Assembly: GCF_004123905.1 (NCBI RefSeq)
Contig: NZ_MZXW01000016.1
Location: forward strand, 868,001-932,000
From: Bradyrhizobium betae
GTDB taxonomy: Bacteria > Pseudomonadota > Alphaproteobacteria > Rhizobiales > Xanthobacteraceae
Reading direction: 5' to 3'
Length of the DNA stretch: 64,000 nucleotides
Shown: positions 8,374-17,260 of the stretch, piece after piece
Layout: every line of letters starts with the position of its first letter
Position numbering within the stretch: position 1 is the stretch's first letter
Made by a program: the position numbers and the translations under genes
Notes under the pieces: model-generated
Database searches by the model: none
Seen by the model: the letters and a program-made list of their open reading frames with translations, nothing else
What the model was told of the DNA's origin: nothing

Positions 8374-9924
8374 CTACCTCATCCCCGCGCGCCGAAATCC
8401 CTCCAGATAATGCTCGCGATCCTCGGCCCGCAGCATCGGCAGCTCGCGCGTGAGCCAGGCGAGCGAGAGGCCGGGCTGGGTGCGGTGCAGGCCATGCAGG
8501 GCGGATGCCGCGAGCTGAGCATCTCCCGACATGCCGGCGGCAGCGGTCAGCACGCGGTGGGCGCCGACGAAATCGGCGCGTTGCCGCATCGATTCCCGCG
8601 CCAGCTGGATCGAGGCCTCGTAATTGCGGCCGATGAATTGCGCGTACGCCGCCACCCCGCAATAGATCGCCGCGAGCGGATCGCGCGGGCTCAGCCGCAA
8701 CGCATGGCGGGCGGCGGCATCGCCGTCCTGCCATCTGCCTGCGTAGCACAGCGTCACGCCGTGGAAGGCGTGCGCCATCGCAAAATTCGGATTGAGCCTC
8801 AAGGTCAGCTCGAACTCCGCCAGCGAATCGTCGAAGCGGCGGCGGAATAAATAAGTATAGGCGAGGCCGTGATGGGCCCAGGCGTCCTCGCGATCAGCCT
8901 CCACCGCCGCAAGTGCCGCGCGTTCGGCGACCGGCACGGTCGCAGCCATGTCGGCCCAGCCCATATGGGCGCCGAAAATATGGCTGGTCGCGAGCAGGCC
9001 GAGCGCCTTGCCATAGGCGGGGTCGATCGTCGTCGCCTGTTCCAATAGCCTTTGAGCGGCTGCATTGTCCTCACGCGTGATGCGCCAGTAATGCGACAGC
9101 GCGCGCATCACGAGGTCCCAGGCGTCAAGGCTGCCGGGCGGCTTCTGCTGGGCGCGAAAGCTCTCGGCGGCGTAGAGCTGCGGCTCGATCGCGGCGACGA
9201 TCGCCTCGGTGATCTCGTCCTGCACGGCAAAGATGTCGGCCAGCTCGCGGTCGTACCGCTCGGCCCAGAGATGGCTGCCGGTCGAGACGTCGTTGAGCTG
9301 GGCCGAAATGCGCACGCGGTCGCCGCTGCGCCGCACGCTGCCTTCGAGGACATAGCGCACGCCGAGCTCGCGCGCGACCTCGTGGATGTGCACCGCGCGG
9401 CCCTTGTAGATGAAGGAGGAGTTGCGGGCGACGACGAAGAACCAGCGCAGCTTCGACAGCGCGGTGATGATGTCCTCGCTGATGCCGTCGGAGAAATAAT
9501 CCTGCTCGCGGTCGCCGCTCATATTGGTGAAGGGCAGCACGGCGATCGCGGGCCTGTCGGGCAGCGCGAGCATCGTCTGCGTCCCGCGGTTCGGCTCCGG
9601 CGCGATCGCGGCGAGCTTGGTCTCGACATCGCCGACGAAGCGAAAGCCTTTTCGCGCGATGGTGCGGATCAAGGCCTGGTTCGCGCCGTTGTCGCCGATC
9701 GCCTTGCGCGCCGCGTTGATCCGGCTGGTCAGGGTGGATTCGGAGACGCTGCGACCGTGCCAGATCTTGTCGATCAGCTCGTCCTTGCTGACCACCCGGT
9801 CGCGGTTTTCCATGAGATGGACGACCAGATCGAACACCTGCGGCTCCACGGCCACGGGAACCTGCTCGCGGCTCAGCTCGCGCCGGTCGGTATCGAGAAG
9901 GTGGTCCCGGAACATGAACTGCAC
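8374..9924 (-). CDS. Winged-helix regulator with TolB-like and TPR domains (paralogue 2)
   Basis: 516 residues, the same length and domain order as the protein at 5119-6669. It has a winged helix (VFDLVVHLMENRDRVVSKDE, SRINAARKAIGDNG, IARKGFRFVG), a TolB-like domain (FTNMSGDREQDYFSDGISED, VRYVLEGSVRRSGDRVRI), then TPR repeats ending in DREHYLEGFRRAGMR. The C-termini of the two proteins are nearly the same. They are clearly paralogues that have diverged. It is divergent from the lyase gene at 10419, with a 494-bp gap between them. Ligand and targets are unknown. Confidence 0.9.
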   Translation of the reverse strand: MQFMFRDHLLDTDRRELSREQVPVAVEPQVFDLVVHLMENRDRVVSKDELIDKIWHGRSVSESTLTSRINAARKAIGDNGANQALIRTIARKGFRFVGDVETKLAAIAPEPNRGTQTMLALPDRPAIAVLPFTNMSGDREQDYFSDGISEDIITALSKLRWFFVVARNSSFIYKGRAVHIHEVARELGVRYVLEGSVRRSGDRVRISAQLNDVSTGSHLWAERYDRELADIFAVQDEITEAIVAAIEPQLYAAESFRAQQKPPGSLDAWDLVMRALSHYWRITREDNAAAQRLLEQATTIDPAYGKALGLLATSHIFGAHMGWADMAATVPVAERAALAAVEADREDAWAHHGLAYTYLFRRRFDDSLAEFELTLRLNPNFAMAHAFHGVTLCYAGRWQDGDAAARHALRLSPRDPLAAIYCGVAAYAQFIGRNYEASIQLARESMRQRADFVGAHRVLTAAAGMSGDAQLAASALHGLHRTQPGLSLAWLTRELPMLRAEDREHYLEGFRRAGMR

Positions 9925-10418
9925 GTCGAAAACTCAGACCTCACGGAGACATCAGGCAATCAAGAAATCAAAATGGATTTCGACTCGAAGTCTGTGTGTC
10001 CGTCGAGCGGCCAGCCCGGTTCACCACGATCGCGTGATGGCAGCCATGCTGTTTGCGAGGGGAGATACAACCTGAATTAGAATGTGGCGCGTCTGGTCAG
10101 ATTGCCGCAGGGCTCTTCCGAGCCTGATGTCGCAAATCGCGTCATCCATGACCGTCACCCTGAGGTGCCGGAGCGCAGCGGAGGCCTCGAAGGGCGACGG
10201 CCCGGCTGCATCCCGGCCGTTCATCCTTCGAGGCTCCGCGTGCGCTGCTTCGCATCGCGCGCTTCGCACCTCAGGATGACGGAGTTGGCAGTCTGACCCG
10301 CGGCGGCGCGATCATGTACGGCTTTTCAACATGCGACGAACCGTGAATGTCCATTGCCGAACACTCGCACCTGCGTAAGCTGCCCTCCACACAAAACACA
10401 AACCACGAAGAAACGCCC
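9925..10418. other. Intergenic region between divergent regulator and lyase genes
   Basis: 494 bp without a convincing gene. It should carry the promoters of both flanking genes. The only clear structure is the inverted repeat at 10153-10282. No strong Shine-Dalgarno sequence precedes the lyase ATG, though GAAG lies about 10 nt upstream. Confidence 0.6.
10153..10282. repeat. Palindromic intergenic repeat, family B
   Basis: About 130-bp inverted repeat: CCGTCACCCTGAGGTGC at one end and GCACCTCAGGATGACGG at the other, with internal arms of GGCCTCGAAGG and CCTTCGAGGCTCC type. The sequence differs from the CTCTCCCC family. It resembles dispersed palindromes often found between Bradyrhizobium and Rhodopseudomonas genes. 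Confidence 0.75.
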
Positions 10419-11780
10419 ATGCCCGCTTTCCACGCCTCGACCACCGTGCTCGATTCCATGCTGTTCCGCGACGCCTTCGGCACACCCGGGATGCGCGAGG
10501 TGTTTTCCGACGTCGCGCTGGTCGGCCGCTATGCCGAGGTCGAGGTGGCACTGGCGAAGGCGGAGGCGAGATGCGGCGTGATCCCCAAGGAGGCCGCCGA
10601 CCAGATCGCGGCGCGGACCGACGTCGCCGCGCTCGATTTCGATCTGCTGCGGCAGGAGACCGACATCGTCGGCTATCCGATCCTCCCTTTGGTGCATCAG
10701 ATGGTGAAGCAGTGCGGCGAGGCCGGCCGCTACGTGCATTGGGGTGCGACCACGCAGGATATCATGGACACTGCCGTGGTGCTGCAATTGCGCGCTGCGC
10801 TCGGGATCGTCGAGCGCGACATCGCCGACTTACGAAAAATCCTCGCAGACCTTTCCAAACGCCATCGCGACACGCCGATGGCGGGGCGCACCCATCTCCA
10901 GCAGGCGCTGCCGGTGACCTTCGGCTACAAGACCGCGATCTGGCTCGCGATGTTCGACCGCCACGCGGAGCGCCTCGCGCAATTGAAGCCGCGCGTGCTG
11001 GTCGGGCAGTTCGCGGGTGCGGCGGGCACGCTGGCCTCGCTCGGCGACAAGGGTTTTGAGGTGCAGGAGGCGCTTTGTGCCGAGCTGAAGCTCGGCGTTC
11101 CCGCCTCGACCTGGCATGTCGCGCGCGACGGCTTCGCCGAAGCGGTCAACTTCCTCGCACTCGTCACCGGCTCGCTCGGCAAGATCGCGCTCGACATCAT
11201 GATCATGGCCTCGACCGAGTTCGCTGAGGTCTACGAGCCCTTCGTCAAGGGCCGCGGCGCCTCCTCGACCATGCCGCAGAAGCGCAACCCGATCTCCTCG
11301 GAACTGATGCTCGCGGCGTCCAAGGCGGTGCGTCAGCACGCCGGGCTGATGCTGGATGCCATGGTGCAGGATTTCGAGCGCGCCACCGGGCCCTGGCACG
11401 CCGAATGGATGGCGATCCCGGAAAGCTTCGTGCTGGCTGCCGGCGCGCTGCACCAGGCCAAGTTCGCGCTTGCCGGGCTCATCGTGGACGAGGCGAAGAT
11501 GAACGACAATCTCGCCCTCAGCCGCGGCCTGATCGTGGCCGAAGCGGTCATGATGGGGCTGGCGCCGCAAATCGGGCGGCAGGAGGCACATGACGTGGTC
11601 TATGACGCCTGCCGCCAGGCCAACGACAAGGGAATCAGCCTTGCCGATGCGCTGTCCGCCGATCCCAGGATATCCAGCCGCATTGACCGCGCCACAATCG
11701 AGGCGCTGACCTCACCGAAAAATTACCTCGGCCTTGCTCCCGCCATGGTCGACCGGGTGCTGAAATCGGCAACGCGTTGA
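10419..11780 (+). CDS. Fumarase/aspartase superfamily lyase (PcaB/adenylosuccinate-lyase-like)
   Basis: 453-residue member of the class II fumarase/aspartase superfamily. The signature loop is intact (GRGASSTMPQKRNP). The other two conserved regions are present as HWGATTQDIMDT and GRTHLQQALPVTFGYK. It most resembles 3-carboxy-cis,cis-muconate cycloisomerase (PcaB)-type and adenylosuccinate-lyase-like proteins. No other protocatechuate genes are nearby, so the substrate is left open. ATG 10419 starts the conserved part. It probably stands alone, followed 130 bp later by an M29 aminopeptidase. Confidence 0.85.
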   Translation: MPAFHASTTVLDSMLFRDAFGTPGMREVFSDVALVGRYAEVEVALAKAEARCGVIPKEAADQIAARTDVAALDFDLLRQETDIVGYPILPLVHQMVKQCGEAGRYVHWGATTQDIMDTAVVLQLRAALGIVERDIADLRKILADLSKRHRDTPMAGRTHLQQALPVTFGYKTAIWLAMFDRHAERLAQLKPRVLVGQFAGAAGTLASLGDKGFEVQEALCAELKLGVPASTWHVARDGFAEAVNFLALVTGSLGKIALDIMIMASTEFAEVYEPFVKGRGASSTMPQKRNPISSELMLAASKAVRQHAGLMLDAMVQDFERATGPWHAEWMAIPESFVLAAGALHQAKFALAGLIVDEAKMNDNLALSRGLIVAEAVMMGLAPQIGRQEAHDVVYDACRQANDKGISLADALSADPRISSRIDRATIEALTSPKNYLGLAPAMVDRVLKSATR

Positions 11781-11910
11781 AAACCAAGCTGCGTGAAACC
11801 GCGTATCTTTCGCAAGCTCCAGTCTTTCGTAGGGGCCAAGACGCTCGCATACTTGTGTCTTGCGATGCTAGACTTAGATTGAACGAGAGACTTTCGGCAG
11901 AGGACCCGGC

Positions 11911-13167
11911 ATGACCGATCAACGCATCACCGCCACTCCCATCGATCCCACCAAACTCGACCGGTTGGCCGAGGTGGCGGTGAAGGTGGGACTGGGCTTG
12001 CGGCCGGGACAGGACCTTCTTCTGACGGCGCCCGCGATCGCACTGCCGCTGGTGCGGCGAATCGCAGCGCATGCCTACAAGGCCGGCGCCGGCATCGTGA
12101 CGCCGATCCTCTCCGACGAAGAGATGACGCTGGCGCGCTACCGCCACGGCCACGACAGCAGTTTCGATCGCGCCGCCAACTGGCTCTACGAGGGCATGGC
12201 GAAGGCGTTCTCGGACAACACCGCGCGGCTTGCCATCGTCGGTGACAATCCCATGCTGCTGTCGGGCGAAGATCCGTCCAAGGTGGCGCGCGCCAGCAAG
12301 GCCAATTCCATGGCCTATCAGCCGGCGCTGGAAAAGATCGTCAATTTCGACATCAACTGGAACATCATCGCGTATCCCAGCCCGTCCTGGGCGAAGCAGG
12401 TCTTCCCGAACGATCCGGAAGACGTTGCCATCGGCAAGCTCGCGGACGCGATCTTCGCGGCGTCCCGCGTCGACCGCGACGACGCGATGGCCAATTGGGC
12501 GAGCCACAATGCCGTGCTGCGCGAGCGCACCAACTGGCTCAACGGCCAGCAATTCCGCGCGCTCCAGTACTCGGGACCGGGCACCGACCTCACCATCGGG
12601 CTTGCTGACGGCCACGAATGGGAAGGCGGCGCCTCGGTCTCCAAGAATGGCATCAGCTGCAACGCCAACATCCCGACCGAAGAAGTCTTCACCACGCCGC
12701 ATTGCCGGCGGGTCTACGGCCATGTCGTGAGCTCGAAGCCGCTGTCCTACCAGGGCACGCTGATCGACAACATCGCGGTGCGCTTCGAGGACGGCAAGAT
12801 CGTCGACGCAAAAGCCTCGCGCGGTGCGGAGGTGCTGAACAAGGTACTCGACACCGACGAGGGCGCGCGGCGTCTCGGCGAAGTGGCGCTGGTGCCGCAT
12901 TCCTCGCCGATCTCGCAGAGCGGGCTGCTGTTCTACAACACGCTGTTCGACGAGAATGCGGCCTCGCACATTGCGCTCGGCCAGTGCTACTCGAAATGCT
13001 TCGTCAACGGCGCGCAACTCACCCCGCAGCAGATCGCGGCACAAGGCGGCAACCAGAGCCTGATCCATATCGACTGGATGATCGGCTCGGCCGAGACCGA
13101 CATCGATGGCATCATGGCCGACGGCAGCAAGGTGCCGGTGTTCCGCAAGGGCGAGTGGGCGAAGTAG
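11911..13167 (+). CDS. M29 family metallo-aminopeptidase
   Basis: 418-residue cytoplasmic aminopeptidase of family M29 (aminopeptidase S/T/PepS type), a two-metal enzyme that removes N-terminal residues. Metal-binding and catalytic segments are visible in order: NIPTEEVFTTPH, LGEVALVPHSSPIS, FYNTLFDENAASHIALGQCY and QSLIHIDWMIGS. Length is normal. ATG 11911 follows CAGAGGA at a good distance. Ends just before a small dispersed palindrome. Confidence 0.9.
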   Translation: MTDQRITATPIDPTKLDRLAEVAVKVGLGLRPGQDLLLTAPAIALPLVRRIAAHAYKAGAGIVTPILSDEEMTLARYRHGHDSSFDRAANWLYEGMAKAFSDNTARLAIVGDNPMLLSGEDPSKVARASKANSMAYQPALEKIVNFDINWNIIAYPSPSWAKQVFPNDPEDVAIGKLADAIFAASRVDRDDAMANWASHNAVLRERTNWLNGQQFRALQYSGPGTDLTIGLADGHEWEGGASVSKNGISCNANIPTEEVFTTPHCRRVYGHVVSSKPLSYQGTLIDNIAVRFEDGKIVDAKASRGAEVLNKVLDTDEGARRLGEVALVPHSSPISQSGLLFYNTLFDENAASHIALGQCYSKCFVNGAQLTPQQIAAQGGNQSLIHIDWMIGSAETDIDGIMADGSKVPVFRKGEWAK

Positions 13168-13171
13168 CGCC

Positions 13172-13215
13172 CATGATCCCGAAAAGTGGGAACCGGTTTT
13201 CGGGTTAGATCATGC
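13172..13215. repeat. Small dispersed palindrome, family C
   Basis: CATGATCCCGAAAAGTGG and GAACCGGTTTTCGG followed by GATCATG; the outer CATGATC/GATCATG arms pair. This pattern is frequent in rhizobial intergenic DNA. It overlaps the stop codon and last codons of the minus-strand gene that ends at 13205. Confidence 0.7.
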
Positions 13216-13789
13216 GCAAACTTGAACCTGCTTCCCGCGCCGCCGCGTTGCGCAGCACCGGGTTGTTGTCGATGCTGAAGCGGTTGAACAACGTCGTGAA
13301 CGGGCTGCCGTCGGTAGCCCGGACGATAGCGTCGGAAGCAGCCACAGCGTCGTAGAGCGCACCGACCGGGTCGTCTGGCTCGGGAAGGTCGAGTCTGCCA
13401 CGGATTTCCTCGCGAGCCTCGTTGATGTCGTCCTCGTCGTCGAGTGTCGACTCCAGCGCATCCGCCGCGCGCCGCATCTCCTGGAGATCGCCGCCGGCGG
13501 AGAATTTGAGGATGTCGAGCCAGTAGGGGTGGGCGACGACGAGCTGGACGAACGCCTCGAAACTCTCCGCGATAATCCCGGCGCGTCCCTCCGATGAGGC
13601 GTAGAGCACATTCCGCGACGGCAGCAGCACGAAGGCGCCGCCGGAGCCGTCACTGCCGATCTGCCGGGGGCTGTCGACGCCATCGATGGTGAACCAGGGC
13701 TCCTCGTCCGGCGCGAAGGTGACATCGAGGCTGCCGAGCCAGGCGACGACCTCGCCTTGGGCTGTCAGAACCTCTGGGGTGAGGGGCAT
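13205..13789 (-). CDS. Conserved hypothetical acidic protein
   Basis: 194-residue soluble acidic protein. I do not recognise a family. It has no signal peptide and no membrane segment. Middle portion (about residues 100-140) is a charged helix with DDEDDINEAREEIRGRLDLP. ATG 13789 has GAAGGAG 8 nt upstream and is preferred to the GTG at 13813. The last residues and the stop are supplied by the small palindrome at 13172-13215. SUKH-like folds are an unproven possibility. Confidence 0.7.
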   Translation of the reverse strand: MPLTPEVLTAQGEVVAWLGSLDVTFAPDEEPWFTIDGVDSPRQIGSDGSGGAFVLLPSRNVLYASSEGRAGIIAESFEAFVQLVVAHPYWLDILKFSAGGDLQEMRRAADALESTLDDEDDINEAREEIRGRLDLPEPDDPVGALYDAVAASDAIVRATDGSPFTTLFNRFSIDNNPVLRNAAAREAGSSLRMI

Positions 13790-14027
13790 CGGTCGGGCTC
13801 CTTCGACGGTCACTTTCGCGCACTTTGTCGCACCCCGGAAAAAACAGGTTCACGTGCACGAATTTGCAGGGAAATCTCGGCGTTAACCGCTTCGCATCTG
13901 CAACTTGCGGCTGATTTTCGGGGTCTGCGTAAGAAAGAATTAAAAACCGGCTACTAGCGTTCCAACATGTTTCGAGACAATCCGGGCCGAGACCCGGCCA
14001 ATCATATTATATCCCCTGGGGAAGCAG

Positions 14028-14483
14028 ATGTCGCGCGCATTAATTGAAATCGGTAGTTGCAACGTGGACCTCGAGCTGCGGCCGATCGAGCCGTCCTGGA
14101 TCATCGAGGGCAACCCGGTGTCGCGTTCGCACATCCTGTCCACCAGCTCCGACGGCACCGCGTCGACCATCATCTGGCAGTGCACCGAAGGCCGCTTCAA
14201 CTGGTACTACGACATCGACGAGACGATCATGATCATGGAAGGATCGATCGTGCTCGAAAGCGACGGCATGCCGCCGAAGCGCTACGGCCCCGGCGACGTC
14301 ATCTTCTTCCGCGACGGCGCGCATGCCAAATGGCATGTCGAGGGCCACGTCAAGAAGATCGCCTTCTGCCGCAAGACCAATCCCGTGATGATCGGTTTCC
14401 TGATCCGCGTCGTCAACAAGCTCAAGAAGATGTTCGTCCCCGCCGGCGAGCGCCGTCCGGCTTCGCTGTTGGGCACCGGCTAG
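14028..14483 (+). CDS. Cupin domain protein
   Basis: 151-residue cupin of the small EutQ/DUF861-like sort. The core DETIMIMEGSIVLESDG followed by PGDVIFFRDGAHAKWHV matches the two cupin motifs. The first motif lacks the usual pair of His residues, so metal binding is doubtful. A C-terminal extension of about 35 basic/hydrophobic residues (VMIGFLIRVVNKLKKMF) is unusual. GGGGAAGCAG precedes the ATG. Substrate unknown. A strong terminator follows. Confidence 0.8.
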   Translation: MSRALIEIGSCNVDLELRPIEPSWIIEGNPVSRSHILSTSSDGTASTIIWQCTEGRFNWYYDIDETIMIMEGSIVLESDGMPPKRYGPGDVIFFRDGAHAKWHVEGHVKKIAFCRKTNPVMIGFLIRVVNKLKKMFVPAGERRPASLLGTG

Positions 14484-14523
14484 TCATTTCCAGGTTTCAA
14501 GGACGCTTCCCAGCGGCCACGAC

Positions 14524-14559
14524 GAAGAGGGGTCGGGATCAACATCCCGGCCCCTCTTC
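14524..14559. terminator. Bidirectional intrinsic terminator
   Basis: 16-bp stem: GAAGAGGGGTCGGGAT pairs with ATCCCGGCCCCTCTTC around a CAAC loop, with one G-T mismatch. It lies between the convergent cupin and amidohydrolase genes and can serve both strands. Confidence 0.85.
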
Positions 14560-14562
14560 TTG

Positions 14563-15615
14563 TCAGGACGGCAGATCGAGCCGGTAGAATTCGGTCGCGG
14601 TCTGCGAGAACAGCGCCGTCTTCTCGGTCTCGCTCAGGGGCGCCGCAATGCGCTTGAAGGCGTTGAAGATCACCTGGTAGCTGCACTGGCCCTTGTCCGG
14701 TGGGAAATTGCTCTCGAACATCGCGCGCTCCGGGCCGAACGCCTCGATGCAGGTCTCGACATAGGGCCGCCACGCCGCGGCAAGCTCCGCGGAAGACGGA
14801 GGCCTCTCGCGCAGGTGGAAGTCATAGCCGAGCAGGCACATCGCGAGCCCGCCGAGCTTCACCACCACGTTCTCGCACGTCGCGATCTCCTGGATCGAGG
14901 CGCGCCATTGTGGAAACACCTCTTCGCGTCGTCCGGCAAAGCGTCCAACGCCGGCTGGGCCGCCGCAATGGTCGAGCACGATTTTGGTGTCGGGGAAGGT
15001 GCGCGCGAGCTCGGTCAGCTCGCCGATCTGCGGATGGAAAAGCCAGGCATCGAAGCTGAGGTTCAGCGGTGCGAGGCAGGCAAAGCCCTTGCGGAAGGTC
15101 GAGTCTTGCAACAATCCCTTCGGCCGGTTCGCATACATGCCGGCGACGGCGGGGTCCTGGTCCCAGGCCGAGGAATGCCGGATGCCGCGGAAGCGGCCGT
15201 TGCCAGCCACGATCTCGGCTTCAAGCACTGGCTTCGCCGCATCGCCCAGCAGCAGATTGGCGTGGCTGACGATGCCGGCGCAGATCGCGGCCTTGCCGTA
15301 ACCGCCGCTCGCGCTCATCGCCGCGACGCCGTTGGCGAACTCGACCTCGCCGACCGGCCGGAATGCCTCAGGCCCATGCGCGCGATACATCGAGCGGCAG
15401 TCGACATAGACGGTGGCGATGATGTTGTGGCCGGAGCCGATATCCGCCGCCATCTCCTCGATCAGGTAGCGGTGCCCGCGATTCCAGAGATGGTGATGGG
15501 GATCGACGATCGGTCGCAAGGGATCGATGATCTCCTCCTGATGCAGCGCGAGCCAGTCCTCGCGCGGCTCGACGAATAGCCCGCTCGTGTTCGCAGGCAG
15601 ACCGCTTGCAGCCAT
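14563..15615 (-). CDS. Amidohydrolase family 2 (TIM-barrel metal-dependent hydrolase)
   Basis: 350-residue cytoplasmic hydrolase. The HxH metal motif appears as VDPHHHLWN near residue 38. Later metal-binding segments are KIVLDHCGGP and the terminal FESNFPPDKG, the Asp/Asn-type C-terminal motif of the 2-pyrone-4,6-dicarboxylate lactonase/L-fucono-lactonase-like group. In that group enzymes open lactones or decarboxylate aromatic acids; the substrate here is unknown. It is convergent with the cupin gene and shares its terminator. Confidence 0.87.
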   Translation of the reverse strand: MAASGLPANTSGLFVEPREDWLALHQEEIIDPLRPIVDPHHHLWNRGHRYLIEEMAADIGSGHNIIATVYVDCRSMYRAHGPEAFRPVGEVEFANGVAAMSASGGYGKAAICAGIVSHANLLLGDAAKPVLEAEIVAGNGRFRGIRHSSAWDQDPAVAGMYANRPKGLLQDSTFRKGFACLAPLNLSFDAWLFHPQIGELTELARTFPDTKIVLDHCGGPAGVGRFAGRREEVFPQWRASIQEIATCENVVVKLGGLAMCLLGYDFHLRERPPSSAELAAAWRPYVETCIEAFGPERAMFESNFPPDKGQCSYQVIFNAFKRIAAPLSETEKTALFSQTATEFYRLDLPS

Positions 15616-15711
15616 CGGCGTTCGCTCCCCTTTGTATTTTTATGGAGGGAGCCTAGCACCTCATTCTCGCACGCAGCAGCGCGCGTTGCGCAACCGCACC
15701 CGGCGCCGTCG

Positions 15712-16233
15712 TTAGCCCTTCCGCTGCTTTGCCCTCACATCGACCATAAGCCGCCAATCGGCTGCGGTGGCAGGCTTGACCTCGCCGAGCCAGTGGAAGG
15801 AATCCGCTGTCATTTCCGTAAAACTCCAGCGCGTCAGGTCGCCCGCCTCGGTCGTGCCCTCCTGCACGATGTCTTCGCCGCGCGGGCGGCCGATCTGTTG
15901 GCGGAACACGCTGCGACCGGGATCGAACCAGGAAATCCGCCACGCGGATATGGAGGGGTCGTAGACCCGCAGCGTCGTGCCGTACCAATTGCCGGCGATC
16001 GGAAAGGCTGGGCCACCTGCGGGGCGGGGGATGATCCAGACGTCCTGAACGGCGCGGCCCTCCAGCACCCAGTCGAAATGGATCTCGCCGGGTGCGGTGT
16101 GTTTTGCTCCATCGGGGCCGTGGGCGGTGATCTCGGCATCCCAATCACCAACGAAACGGCCGTAGAGCTGAAGCGCCGCGGCGTGCTCGGGGTTCGGTCC
16201 ATCGGCATGCAACAATCTCGCAAAGTCGGTCAT
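15712..16233 (-). CDS. Conserved hypothetical protein (DUF1579-like beta protein)
   Basis: 173 residues, soluble, no signal peptide. The pattern YGRFVGDWDAEIT, FDWVLEGRAVQDVWIIP and ISWFDPGRSVF resembles lipocalin-like/DUF1579 proteins, which are beta barrels of unknown function. ATG 16233 has CAGGAG 6 nt upstream, preferred to the start at 16263. It is on the same strand as the amidohydrolase and may be co-transcribed with it (96-bp gap). Confidence 0.7.
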   Translation of the reverse strand: MTDFARLLHADGPNPEHAAALQLYGRFVGDWDAEITAHGPDGAKHTAPGEIHFDWVLEGRAVQDVWIIPRPAGGPAFPIAGNWYGTTLRVYDPSISAWRISWFDPGRSVFRQQIGRPRGEDIVQEGTTEAGDLTRWSFTEMTADSFHWLGEVKPATAADWRLMVDVRAKQRKG

Positions 16234-16298
16234 GGCGGTCTCCTGTTGCGAGGAGATCAGCACGGCCGAGCGATGGCCGACTTGGAGAAAATTGCGCG

Positions 16299-17111
16299 TC
16301 AGACGCCGTCGAGGATGATCACCGTCGGTTTCGTCGGCAACGCGTCCCGCGACATCCGGAACGAGCGCTCGCCGCGCCGGTCGATCTCGAACTGCTGGCC
16401 AATGAGCCGCATGAACTCGTCGAGCGGAGTGGCGAAGCGATGCATCGGCAGCACCACCGAAGCGCGCAGCCGCTTGGTGATCTCGGAGACGCCGTCGAGC
16501 GACATGGTGTAGGTGCCGTCGATCGGCACCATGACGATGTCGAGCCGCCCGATCTGGGCGAAATGGCTGTCGTCGAGCTTGTGGTGGAGGTGGCCGAGAT
16601 GGCCGATGCAGAGGCCCGCGACCTCGAAGATGAAGATCGAATTGCCGTCGCGGATCATGTCGGTGCCGGAATCGTCGCCGAAATAGCGGCGGATGTCGGT
16701 CGTGACGTTGCGGATGAAGGTATCGCCGATGCGCTCCGACACGATGGCCGGCTTGCCGTCCTCGCCCCAGCCATGCAGCACGTGGGGAATGCGCTTGTCG
16801 GGAAACAAGGAGTAGTGCGTGCCGTGGGCCCGGTTCATGGTGACGACGTCTGGCAGCCGGCCCACCTGGTAGGCGCCGCTATAGTCGGTCGCGATGCGCA
16901 GGCCCCCGGGGGTGTCGATGAAATAGGTGGAATGGCCGGCATAGGTGATCTCGACCTCGGCGGCCGCCGCGGCCTGCCGGAAGGCGACCGGCATGGCGCG
17001 CGGCGCGGCATTGGCCATCGCCAGGCATTCGCTGCGCTGGGGCTGCTGCGCGAGGGCGGGCGAGAGGAATGCGCCGAGCAGCGCCATAGCCGCCGAAACC
17101 AGTCGTTGCAT
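16299..17111 (-). CDS. Secreted MBL-fold hydrolase (UlaG/Lactamase_B_3-like)
   Basis: 270-residue exported protein. The signal peptide is residues 1-21 (ends in SPALAQ). The mature part begins with the metallo-beta-lactamase fold typical of the Lactamase_B_3/UlaG branch: ITYAGHSTYFIDTPGGLRIATDYSG. Then come NRAHGTHYSLFPD, a degenerate metal motif, and CIGHLGHLHHKLDD. The key metal residues are partly replaced compared with true beta-lactamases, so a lactamase role is unlikely. GGGGGCG lies upstream of ATG 17111; the longer frame from 17183 lacks a ribosome site. Confidence 0.8.
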   Translation of the reverse strand: MQRLVSAAMALLGAFLSPALAQQPQRSECLAMANAAPRAMPVAFRQAAAAAEVEITYAGHSTYFIDTPGGLRIATDYSGAYQVGRLPDVVTMNRAHGTHYSLFPDKRIPHVLHGWGEDGKPAIVSERIGDTFIRNVTTDIRRYFGDDSGTDMIRDGNSIFIFEVAGLCIGHLGHLHHKLDDSHFAQIGRLDIVMVPIDGTYTMSLDGVSEITKRLRASVVLPMHRFATPLDEFMRLIGQQFEIDRRGERSFRMSRDALPTKPTVIILDGV

Positions 17112-17260
17112 GGATTCGCCCCCGATGACTTCAGAGGGAAGTCTAGCGTGCAACGTGCCGCGTGGCCAACCGCCAGCGATCAACAGCGCGTCAGTGTCGC
17201 ACCTTCATTCCCGCCGCGGGGCCAACGTCCAGTGCCGGAAATCCCGCGCGAGAGGCCAGC

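Noticed and set aside
16299..17111. MBL-fold protein as the missing PhnP
   Set aside because: It is exported, about 28 kb from the phn genes, and of the UlaG-like branch with degenerate metal residues.
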